Shown here: positions 31,503 through 43,200 of the stretch, one piece after another
How the letters are laid out: each line of letters opens with the position of its first letter
Numbering within the stretch: position 1 is the stretch's first letter
NCBI GenBank assembly: GCA_002633025.1
Contig: NMRB01000026.1
Coordinates: 850,480 to 914,479, forward strand
Direction of reading: 5' to 3'
Source: Notospermus geniculatus
Taxonomy: Eukaryota > Nemertea > Pilidiophora > Heteronemertea > Lineidae
DNA: 64,000 nt
Position numbers and translations under genes: made by a program
Notes under the pieces: model-generated
Told to the model about the DNA's origin: nothing
Database searches by the model: none
The model's input: the letters and a program-made list of their open reading frames with translations, nothing else

Positions 31503-31703
31503 GTCTGGGACAACTTGATATCGATATAACTTGATAATTTAGTACAAGTTTCTTGAGTTTCATTCCAGGAGTAAAATATACTCCAGCTTTCCATGAAGTT
31601 ACATTTACCGGTACTCTAAACATGTGACATACAGATGGAAAACATCTTGAGTATTTGTAACCCGCTGCAGCAAAAGCAGATGCTTGTTGCCACCTGAGGA
31701 AAG

Positions 31704-31862
31704 GGTTGTCGGGGTGGCGCAGTGGAAACAACGGCGCCTGCCACCACTGAGGTCGCGGGTTCGATCCCCGGTCGTGGAAGTGGCTTTATGTGGTAGAGAG
31801 GGCGATCTCTCCTCGACATCGTAGGTTTCCTCTGGGGGCTCCGGTTTCCTCCTACATATCAT
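31704..31862 (+). mobile_element. tRNA-derived SINE, family 2
   Basis: The head is GGGGTGGCGCAGTGGAAACA followed by a B box GGGTTCGATCCCCGG; the tail is GGCTCCGGTTTCCTCCTAC. Related fragments lie at about 2027-2370 and 18860-19110. Confidence 0.7.
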
Positions 31863-32480
31863 TAAAGATAATATATCACGACTTCATTGTTTACATTCAA
31901 TGTTTGTAAACATGGATGTTTACATTATGTTATTTTTGACCTTTGTTACATGCCAACCCACCAAAATGAATACTTTTGGAATCAACAGAATTCCTAGAGG
32001 GGCATGCCACCAATAATTTACTCACAAGACAAGGAAAGCCTGGACGTAAACAAACAAAATGTAAACAAACAATGAATTTCGTGGCCCGCGAAAATATCCG
32101 TGATATATTATCTTTAATATCGTCCAATATTGTTTGATGAGTACATGTAGCTATAATGCCCTAAGTGGACGCTTGCACTCCTGAGATAATATTTTTTTTA
32201 CAAGAAAGGGTTAATGAACTTGCAGCACAACGGCTGAAATGTACATTGATGCGGGGCTTAGAATGGTAGTGGACAGCAGTGATAATAGTGGAGTAAACTG
32301 ATGATCAATGATGATCAGTTGTGACAAGCGTTTGCTTTTGCTGGAGAGACTCACATTTTCTAAAGCCTATGATTTACATTAGTTATCCGTGGATGATCTC
32401 ATAGATCCCTTGGATATGATAAACTGCAGATGCACAGTCACAGGAAAAGTCTGATACAAATACGAATACCGGTACACATG

Positions 32481-32674
32481 TGTGGCGGCGGTCTGGGAAA
32501 ACGCAGTCGGATGTCGCTTTTGAGGAAAGTGTTAATGGCCTTGGTGAACCCGCACATTTCAATAGCCGAAACGTACCATGTAACAGGTGAACAATAGCAG
32601 TTCAATGCACAGGCAATCTAACAACCCTTGTTGATCACTCAGCGACTTCCGACGGGTTATACCAGACCGTCACA
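32481..32674. mobile_element. MITE family GAGGCGGTCTAGG, copy 3
   Basis: The ends are GTGGCGGCGGTCTGGGAAAA and CAGACCGTCACA. It lies in the intergenic region between RNF26 and the receptor cluster. Confidence 0.75.
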
Positions 32675-34037
32675 GGTATGTCACAACATTCTGTACAATC
32701 GGCATTGCTGATATTCACATTACGGTACATGTGCATAAAATGCTTTTCAAAGAATACACATTGTCTTTTAATTTTATCTTGGGTAGAATTTGTCATCGGC
32801 CCATGAGCCACTTGTGGCTGAAGGACGTGCTAACTTTCGGTACAACAGACGCTTCTCGTATTCGCAGATCTGTCACTTCTGCCGAAATCTCAACCTGAGC
32901 CGTAACCTCGATCTGAAACTGCATGACGTGACGCAATCCTTGATTCAACTACGGTTGACTCTGATGCAACGTCTTTGAAGTCACTGGCGTGGGGTTGTCT
33001 GTGTCACGTCATTCAGTGTCAGACCAAGGTTATGGTTGAGATTTCAGCGGAAGTGTGCAGAACTTTGTCATTTACGCCAATTTGAGAACTGTCTACACGA
33101 CCTAACATTGCCATTGAGCTCATGAGCTCTCTCACTGGCCTCTACAATAAGTTATGGACACAGAGCAACTTGCTTGACTTGTCGAGCCTTATCCAATAGG
33201 GGTTGTCAGTCAGTTGACAAATAGGTGTCACTACGGTCCAATTCATTGCCTAGCGGACCCATTCATGGTTGACTGAGCACCAATCAGGAGAGTATTCTAT
33301 TGTATTGGTCCGCTAGAACTTTGCTGCCGTCTTTTGGTGAAAACCACGGCTGACTGCTCCAATGGGGATCCTAACTATGATAGAGGGCAGCACATAGTAA
33401 TCAGATCCTATGTCTTTTGTGTGGGAAATTGATCAAGACCTGAATGTCCATTTCAATTCAATAGTTTTAACCACTAGTGACACCTATTGAGGCAGTGGGT
33501 TAGGTTCCTCATTGGAATGAGCTTGACAAGGTGGCAAAACCATCTCAGCAATGAGAAACCGGTGTGCCCAAAGGAGGCACTGGGGAACAACTCAGTTTTA
33601 ACACAAAAGCGCATGCACTGCGATGCTGAAAACGTCATTGATGTTGTGCATCGTTCGTGATGTTATGTGCGATACATTATTCAGAATCAATGAAACGTTG
33701 CTGTTATTTACGCAAAAATAGTCAATTTTATCGATGAACTTCAACATGTTCCTGCTTGAATTTTCATTTGAAACATTCAGATACATTGAGTCAGTCCTAT
33801 ACTTGATGATAAGCGTGTAAAATTCGAAATTCAATGGACAACTTCAGGTATATTAGGGCTAGAAGTAGGGTGCAGTTCCAGAATTAAAGGGCAAATAACG
33901 TTGGCTTGACTTTCGACGTCATAGTTTTAACTGAGTTGTTTGTCAGTGCCACGTCACGGATTAGTTCCGCCAGTTCCTCATTATTGGGACTTAAAGTCCA
34001 GGAGATACACCCGCCATCACGATGGTGGATTTGGACT

Positions 34038-34235
34038 CTATAGCCACTGCATGAAGTTCGGATCGTTCTTGTCGTGTGGATCGTCTGGTTCTTTCAGCGG
34101 CGGAGCTTCCCGGGTGAAATCGACAGACGCATATGGCTCCTCAATCAGTTCCTTCCCTCGGATTATATTTGGATTTTTTGGTGGCCCGATTTGGAGCCTG
34201 GCGTAAATAGTTCCATCAACGCCAACTTGGTACGC
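34038..34235 (-). CDS. Block A terminal exon with ITSM-like tyrosine motif
   Basis: The exon starts phase 0 after cttcttcag, reads AYQVGVDGTIYARLQIGPPK, later EEPYASVDFTREAPP, and ends FMQWL and TAG. TIYARL fits the TxYxx(V/I/L) immunoreceptor switch pattern. No copy of this exon is present after block B, where the homology stops at about 45720. Confidence 0.75.
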   Translation of the reverse strand, partial: AYQVGVDGTIYARLQIGPPKNPNIIRGKELIEEPYASVDFTREAPPLKEPDDPHDKNDPNFMQWL

Positions 34236-37200
34236 CTGAAGAAGGGAAGACATTGATATTAATCAGAAAACAACCAGTTCAGTGGAAATTCTTGTGGTAC
34301 GGGTAACACTTGGAAGCTTCTTGGTGTACCTGCACATAAGGTGAAGAAACAGTGGACAAATATGATAATACTCTGTTTTACACATTAAGAGGTCAGTCCT
34401 GGAAAACCAACGTTGTGTACATGAATTACAATTGACAGGTCATGTGGATAAATTCTGATTTCCTATTGGCCATGATTGTGGTGTAGGACGTGCTGTAAAC
34501 TTTCTGACGTGTGTAGAAATGCGTAATTCCCTCACAGAGCATAGTACATTTTACACTACATGTACGCTGACGTCGTGCACTCCAAAACCCACCTAGCGGA
34601 GGATCATGGTACCGATCTAAAGTACGGGTAAAGAAACCACCTAACGAAGACCCACCTCCTTTGGCTGTCGGTATTCAGCCGTATCATTGGCGTACAAGTT
34701 CTCCTCCCCACCAACATTAGCATAAACTGCCACCTCATCCGAGCCCTTTTTTGGGGGTTTCGGAGCAACATGTGGTGGTTTCTTGGGTTTGACCACCTCA
34801 GCGTACACGTCCCCCACTGCCTTGTTATCTGCAGGCTTCTTTCCAGCAGCCGGTAACTTTACTCCCTTCTTAGATCTGTCAACCTCGGCGTACACGTCCC
34901 CCACTGCCTTGTTATCTGCAGGCTTCTTTCCAGCAGCCGGTAACTTTACTCCCTTCTTAGATCTGTCAACCTCGGCATAGACACCTGAAAAAAAATTGGA
35001 TGTCACCAGCTGCCTGTGTAGACAGTCAATGTTCTCCACAGGATTTCCTAAATGTAGGGTGGTACCCTTGAAATTCAAAGATTTTCCAATACTTTGCAAA
35101 TTAAGATAGGGTGGCCACCAATTTAAGGTAGGAGGGTGTAATAGAAAACCATTACAAAATTGGGCTGCAAGGTAGGGTGGCTACATTCTAAGGTAGGGTG
35201 GTAAAATGCCTAGGTAGGGTGGGCGGTCACCCAAACAAAAAGCCATGCGGAGGACACTGAATATGCCTGGGGCAGTTTCAAGCTGAACTGAGTCAAGTGA
35301 AGGGTGAACCCCATTGACGATGCAATGCAGGCCACTCAAGGTTGGCTCAACCAAAAACGGACTAATTTCTAACACCAATGTAGGCCTAAAGAGGGTGAAA
35401 ATCTCTCGGATTCTATTTCAAAGGAAAAATACCACAAGTCGTCAATCTTACAAGAAGTTTCCGACGTCCCATTTTTCTTCGGCGTCTTCTTTTTAACATC
35501 CACCTCTGCATATTCACCGCCTTTCTGAGGCTTGCGTTTCTTGTTCACTTCAGCATAGACAGCACCACCTGGAAATAGATAAGTGTTTTGAGGCAAGACC
35601 GAATCAGATACCGATTTGATGTGTGGACTCTCTTAAACTGTGTGCAGACTTGAACCTTGCTTAGAGCCTTTTATATTATTTGTCCATCAGTTGGGCAAGT
35701 CACATGGTCAAGCCCGAGGGCATACCCCTGAACTTCTACTGCAATGGATGCGCGTCTGGGGGGAGGTGCGAATGACCCCCCTTGGCGAACATTGCCCTCT
35801 CATTCAAAGCAAAACGTCACCAGAAAATGCCCCAGAATGCATCTCAGAGCATCTAGATTTTGAAATTTTCCTTCGCGAGGCTCCCAGACCCCCCCCCCCC
35901 CCCCCNNNNCCCCCCCCCCCCCCCGTCGGGCGAGGTCAGAAAACCTGGGAAAGCCCATGCAATGGCTAACTCTTCATTCTGTGGAAAACAACACCACCAA
36001 CCTTGGCCAGGCGGTCCAGAACCCTCCCCCACATTCTCCTTCCCACTTGTTTCGACAAGCGGTACCCTGGTTCCCTTTTTCTTGACAACTGCATATGTGG
36101 CGCCACCTAAAATGAATACAAACACCAATCACAACCAAACTCCTCACAGCGCCACCTATTCTCCATTCTGCCGACCTACTGCAATGGAACATCATAAAAT
36201 GCGGAATGGAGCAGCAGACAATAGGAACAAGATTGCAATCATGACATGTTTTACGTCATGTCGCCAGTGGTAGTGACTCATTTTGGTTCCCGAAGCCACC
36301 ACTAGGGCTAGAAGGCTTCGGCTCTGGCTGCCATTTTATTGCTGACGTCACTGTAAGCCGGGGGGAGCCCCCCTACAATTGCCGCATGGCACTCTCCACG
36401 CATGCGCAAGGCGCACATTGTGAACACGCTACCTGTGGGGTGTCCCCCTAGTAGGACATGGAGTTCTGGCGGAAAACTCAACCGCTACATTCTCATTAAG
36501 AAACTTCCTCGGTGTTGCCATTCTGTGCGATTCGGCATGTTTGGATTCATCCCAATTTCTTGCTGGGATCACTTTATGGGGACTGACACATTAAAAGTAG
36601 GCCCCTATATGATACAGAAAAGAAGCTGACCTTGTGGCTCGGACACTGACTTCACAGATTCTTTTGGTACTTTACCTGATGCGGCCTGCAGAGCAAAATC
36701 TGGAAGAGAGAAAATTAGAAAACTGTGGAACGTAATTTTGGGGAACAAAACCTCGACAAAGAGGAGACCCCTCTTAGAGTCATTTATGCACAGATAAATT
36801 CTGGGGATCAATTTATCATATGTCGCCTCCTACGGCAGGAAAATGGAACTGGACCAAATCTTAATATCTTCCCCAGGTGCAGTTACACATATGTGACCCA
36901 ACCTAGCAAAGGTCGGTGCATGTCGCAACCGAGGAAAGGGTTAACGGCCTTGAAACACAATTGGTGAAATGTACCTGTGTCTCTGCAGGTTGACAATAGT
37001 AGTGGACAGCAGTGATAATAGTTGAGTAAACTGATGGCCAATGATGATCACTGCAACAAATGCCAGCAAAAGCCTGCTTTTGCTGGAGCGGGTCACATAT
37101 GCCGGTGTGACAGGAATCAACGTCCTGGGAATGCAAGTCCGCCAAACAATAGCCCGCTATTGTAAGGTTATATTCGAATGGTCATGGTCTCCATGGCCGT

Positions 37201-40200
37201 ATATTCTAATCCCTCACTGAACAATAGAACCGGACTTTGATTCCAGGGGGACTTGGATTCCTGTCGCACCTGCCTTCAATCACAAGGAATCTGTTGAGTG
37301 GCTCGTCATGCAGCCCGCCAAGAGAAACTGAAAATGTTTGTTTCTCACCATCCGAGGGTTCAGGTTTATTTGAACTTGATTCCTTGTGTTTATTCCTACT
37401 AGAGCATACAGAGAAAAATAAGTCAAAAAGGAATGGAACTAAATGGAGCTGAAAACCTCCAAAAATATGACACAATTTTTACACATTTCTCCCACGGCAA
37501 AATCTTCGAACGAGAAGTTATATTTCACAGAAATGTACGTTAGATATTCCTTTTTGTACTACTTGTTGGACGACTATTAGATCTTCACACTGGCTCTAGG
37601 TATGGTACATAACCCCCGACCGCACCCTGACCCCACCCATCACATCACAGACCTGGTCAGAATGGGGATCATAACTACAATAGAGGGCAGCACTTCGAAG
37701 CCCGGTCCTATACAATGGATGCCCATTGTGTTGGAAATTGATCAGGACCGGGATGTCACTTTCATTTCAACAGTTTTAACCACTAGTGACACCTATTGAG
37801 GTAGTGGGTTATGGTTGCCATTTAAGTATACTTACAAGGATAGAGATCCATTTCCTGCAATACAAAGAAAATGAATATCATTACTGTTACAATTTGCAGT
37901 ATTTAGAGGATCTTACCACTGTTCATCATCCCCCCCACACACACACGCACACAAACACACACACACCTCACCATTACCAGAAGCCCAAAAGCATCAAAAC
38001 TTATGCCCGCTGTACACGAGCAAATTTTCCATCCAATTTTTTTTTTAAATTCAGATTCCGGGCCTATTGGGGCTTCAATGTATAAACCCACATGTAGGCC
38101 TTTATTGAGGATATTCAGGAAATTGGATGAAAAATTTGATCGTGTACAGCGGGCATTAGCAACATATCCTCACCTTTTCCCAGAAGTCCCTTCCTGCGTC
38201 GATACACGACCACCACCATGACAACGCCAATCAACACCAGCAGCAGCAAGCCGCCGCCGATACCGCCACCCAGCACTGCAGGATTCATAGGTGTCGCTGC
38301 AACATACACCTCTGCTGACACGAAAACTTGGTCTTCGCCGTCGTAAATTTCGAGAAAGTACTTGTATTCCCTGCCGTCCCTGACAGTGAAGCTACTCTCC
38401 AGTTTTTCTACGTTTTTGACAACGTGATACCCACAGCTTCCTCCATCCTTGGGACAAAACTTGATCCGCATCTTGGAAAAGGTTTTGGGGAGTTTAGGCC
38501 ACGTCATCGTCACCAGGTTGTCTTCACGCTTCACAACAGGGTAGACAACTGGCACAGCTGAAAGAACTCTTAAAGTTAAAGCTCCTGACACTTAAAGGGG
38601 TCACTCACCCTGGCAAATTGGTGTTTTGGGCATGGGCTGTAGAAGGGAAGGTCAGTTCAAAACTGAGTGCAGGTCGATTTAAGTTCAGGCTCCTTCTACA
38701 TCTCAAATGATGGACATCCAGAGGTTCAGATGTCTCACTGGCTTTAATACCTCAGTCCACTTCAGCAGTTAACATAGGCCCTGCTCCAAACAGGTGCTGA
38801 TCTAGAGGGTTCGCCCGCCTCCCCTTTGGCTGACAAATCTGTAAAATCGCCCATGTAATTCTGAAATATGTGAGCCGCTCTGGCAAAATCAGACGCTTGT
38901 CACTCAGAAGTTGAGCCTCAATGAACTAAGATGACACCAGTAGAGAATGGAAGAAATAGATTCTGTCAGATTTCATAAAAGGCAGAGAAACTGACACTGA
39001 CAAACATTTGGTCTCAACCTGCCATGGTAAAAGCGACATGCGTCTGGTTTTGCCAGAGCGGCTCACATACATGTATTTGGCGCAAATTTCAATGTTCCTA
39101 GCACAGGGTGCCCTCTCTTTTTCCAACTGGATCTGCCCCTGCTAAAACTGTGGCAGCTTATCTTGAGCCGGAGCAAGAATCACGGAATTAAAACTAAATA
39201 TGTTCCATGTACATTTCACTTCTGAAATCAAACAATCACTCACCTTCCGTTGTGACTTCAAGAACGTCTCCATACGGACTTGATGAATCAGCGTTAACAG
39301 CTTTCACCCGAAATGTGTACGTTGTGTTCCCTTCCAACTTGACAATCTTCTTAATGACATCCCGTCCATAACCTGGGTCCGTGATCCCCGCAGCAGCCTC
39401 AGTCCAGTCGTCAGAGAGTCCACGATCAATTGTAAACGTTTGAGGTGTTCCACCGGCGAAACCACTCTTGAAGGTCAAGGTCACGGAAACTGCAGTGATG
39501 TTCAGGATTCTGAGACAACACGGAGTGGAAGGTGGTCCTGTGGGAAAAAGATTTTATCAAACCTTTTTATGAAAATTTTGGAACACTTGTGATGCAGACA
39601 ACCCCACGACAGTGACTTCGAAGACGTTGCATCAGACTCGATCATTGCTGAATCATGGATTGCGTCATATCCCCCAGTTTCAGATCGAGGTTGTGGTTGC
39701 GATTTCGGTGGAAGTGTGCAGATCTGCTAATTCGAGAATCGTCTATACAGGACAGGTTTTTCTCAGGGTGTCTCGAGTTTCTTCACACATGTCATGTGCT
39801 TGCTTAAAGGCCCGTTGCCCCAGGTGCATGTGTTTGGTATGGCCAGGGTTTAAAGACACGTTGGCCATATTACACCGAGACGCCATCACCGCTGCCAGAC
39901 ACCAAAAGATGCTGGCAGACGCCCGGACACTCTTGGGTGTCCGGCCGTGTCTCCCGGCATCCACAACAAATCAATGGTACAGCAGTGAGAGGTGGATGAT
40001 ATACTCACCAGTTCTCTGCAGGTGAAAATAAAACGTGGAAACGCCGATGCTATTTTTGACATCAACGGTATAATTTCCATAATCTTTATCCTCGATAGAA
40101 TTCTTGCCCAATGTGTATGTTCCGTCATTTACTTTGGTTTGGACGAAGTTGTCAGCGAGTGTTATCTCTCTGCCATGTCTGAACCACGTGACGTTGATTG

Positions 40201-43200
40201 GGGTAGGGTTTACAACCACGTGAAGGGTAAGTTTGACAGCGAAGCCGATTCTACTGGTGATGGTGAAGGTCTCGGGTTGGCTAGGGTTCCATTTGGCTGT
40301 GTCTAAAAAGTCAGTAAAGCAGATGGACTGATGATTTGTTTAACACAAATAGATGGAAGGTTCAACATCCCGAGGGGGATGCAAATGACTGCAAAGAATC
40401 AGCCATATTGGCCATCAAATTGCCAGTGACGATGTCAAAACTGTCAGTGTCAAATCATGACATTTTGACGTCAAAATCTGTGCGTTGATGCTGTGTTCAT
40501 GCCGTGACACTGTGTGACATTTCGACGGACAATATGGTCGCATTGTGTCATCATGTAGATCCTCTATCACAACACCTGGAGGCTGGACATACTTAAATTC
40601 AAAACATTCGAATGTCCAAAATCTCATGTCATTCAGTTTATGCACAACCTGCGAGAGATAAGCATTCTGATACTTACACAAAATGTCAATGGATTTGCTG
40701 GCATTCTTGTAACCATTAGGCAAATAATTAACAGCTCCGCAAGCATACGTTCCAATCTGGGTGTACTTTATCCCTTTTATTGTATAGTCCCTTCTTCCCT
40801 CATGAGGGACTTTCAGATTGTTATAGTACCAGGAATAGTTATATGTGGGAGGGTTCCCATTATAGGCCACACAGGTCAGTGTGAGATTATCACCTTCCTT
40901 CACTGGTTTTGGGTGTGAAGACAACTCAACGCGAGGAGGATCTGTAGAAAAAATAAGAACATGATTACGGTAGAACGGTACCACCAGTTGGAGTATTCCA
41001 TTGAATCTACTCAAGAACGTACATGTTGCCGAGGGCCAATTGTGATCCTCCACCACAAAACCAGTCTGAAGTCACACAGAAATGAGCCTAAATGTACCGA
41101 GATGACACCAGGAGATAAAGAAAGAAATAGAATCACTCAGATTTCACAACAGACAGACAATACTGAAATTGACAGATAATTCAGTCCCAAGCTGCCAAAC
41201 GTCAGAGTGGCTTCCGACTGGTTTTGTGGTGGAGGGTCACAATTATGATGTCGTTTACAAATTCTACAAGATAAAAGTCAAGTTTTCTTTGGACGAGTTT
41301 CACTATCAGCCATCTTGCCAAAATTAGGTCATCGCCATGGTGATTTCCCCATGGGGATGTGAGAACCAATCATCTCTCACTCTGGAAGGAAATTCCCATG
41401 GTGATGACTTGATTTTGGCAAGATGGCTGCTAGCAAAATTCATCTATCGCAGCTCAAAATCTGAACTACAATGTCATTTTCTGTTGCAATGCAATTTCTC
41501 CCATGGATTTGGCTGTGAACACTGTCATTGTGTATGGTATTCAATGAGGGAATATGAAATAGAAATCCAGTTTCTAAGGTGAAAGACATTGCTTCCTACC
41601 AGAATCGAACCCACGGATCCTCGCATAAGGCATCAATCGCCAGCACTAAGGGGCAGCACGCCTTAAACCACTAGGCCAAATCCCCATCTTCCCCGTATTC
41701 AATGAGGGAATAAGGAATCTCAATATGAGCATCAAACACCAGCACATCTGAACATAATTCTTGAGCAAGGGAAATATACTAACAGTAAACTGTTACTCTA
41801 GTGTCCTCGTGCAGATTCGCTTGGTATGTCACTTGACATCGAAATAAGGCATTGTTGTCAGCAGCAGCAGCTGTCACTTTCAATGAACTTCTCCGTTTTT
41901 TCCCTCCATACTCTGCGTCTTCATCTTCATGCCTTACCACTCGTTCACCACGAGGCAAGTATTCCCAGCTATATCCTTCTCTCTTCCTCAGGAACCATAT
42001 ATTTGCCACTGGGTTTGCACTGTCCGTTTCACAAACAATTGTAATCAGGTCACCTTGGTGAACTGGCTTCATTGGCTTCTGAACCATCATTATTGTTGAT
42101 GGATCAACTGAAAGTGAAAGTGACGAAACGTGCCACCAAAAGCCAAAATCCTGAACTTTGACCTCTGTGACCTTGAAAAGTACCGTAGGTCAAATCAAAA
42201 ACCCTTTAAATATGTAATGTATCTTCATTAGATACACCTATGATAAAAATTTGGAGGTGATCCTTTCATTAGTTCAGAAGTTAACTTATTGCACGTTTTG
42301 TGTTTTTGGTTTCCACCACCTGGTGGCCAAGCCAAGAAGCGAATCGGACCGAAACTTGGTGTCATAGATCATCTGCCCTAGGGTTATATATGTACGAAGT
42401 TTCAGATCAATAGCTTCAGCGGTTACAAAATGTGCCCTGCTAATGAACGATGACGACGACGGATGACAACGATGGACGCTGCACCATAGCTCACCCCGGT
42501 GAGCTAATAATACGCAAATTAGGCAATTTTGAAAAAAAATAGTTACGGTTCTGTCTTTTCGAAATTGAGATACAGATTGGCATACCAAGTTTGGCGGTTT
42601 GGCCTTTTCGAACTGCCGGGTCTTATGGGTAGCATGCGTTTTGGGGGTTGGTCTACACTTACACAGGACGTTGACTGTTGCATTCTTTCTAAATGTAGTT
42701 GTTGAATCATAGGTAAAAGTACAGATGTACTGGGCTCCGTTATCCTTCCTGTTTGTGTCCACCTTGATATCCACGCGGACGTACTTCCCTGAATTTGCTC
42801 CATTAGTCACGCTGCGTGAACCAGTGACATCAACCTCTGTAGACCCTAATTTCTTCTTCACCGACACGGAGACGGCCGGGTTGCTACTGGATGTTGTACG
42901 ACAAGTGATGGTCTTGGATTCTCTTTCTCTGACAGTGATGCTGGTCTCGGACAGATGGATACCATCTGGGGGAACTGGAATAAACAGAGGTCAAACTGTC
43001 AGACAGAATTATTTTGCACTAGTCCAAGTAGGTCCAGAAACTTGGACAACGAATTTATTTGGGGGGGGAAATGGAAGAAGAACCTCCCTGTGAAAAAGAA
43101 GTGCACTAACCTCTCGATCACTGTGCTTAAGTGTGAGGCAGTCTAGGAAAACCCGTTGGATGTTGCTGAATGATCAACAAGGGCTATCAGTGCCGGTGCA

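Larger units (their letters stand above)
29104..34037. other. Gene-poor region made of short mobile elements
   Basis: I find no coding exon here on either strand. The content is the 3' flank of RNF26, inverted-repeat elements at about 29191-29403, 29554-29664, 31013-31240, 31371-31502 and 32481-32674, a tRNA-derived SINE at 31704-31862, and a repeat around 33190-33490 that recurs at 37660-37800 and 49030-49180. The open frames present (for example 33598-33834) have no recognisable domain and no splice support. Confidence 0.6.
34565..42660. repeat. Recently duplicated segment, block A copy
   Basis: Exons and introns from about 34565 to 42660 match about 45725-53885 closely, including intronic sequence around 39600-40000. 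The boundary on the left is near 34565 / 45725, after which the sequences are unrelated. Confidence 0.85.

Noticed and set aside
33598-33834. 78-codon minus-strand frame rich in Asn and Ser
   Set aside because: AT-rich, no recognisable domain, no neighbouring exons in phase.
34783-34980. Plus-strand frame reading TSAYTSPTALLSAGFFPAAG repeats (and 45924-46241)
   Set aside because: It is the antisense shadow of the YAEV tail exon; the minus strand carries the gene.
35880-35925. Poly-C/N run as a biological feature
   Set aside because: The short N run inside a C homopolymer is best explained as a sequencing or assembly limit.
39612-40025. 137-codon plus-strand frame, repeated at 50970-51332
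   Set aside because: It is intronic sequence of the receptor gene. Its conservation between blocks reflects recent duplication, since the surrounding intron is equally similar.
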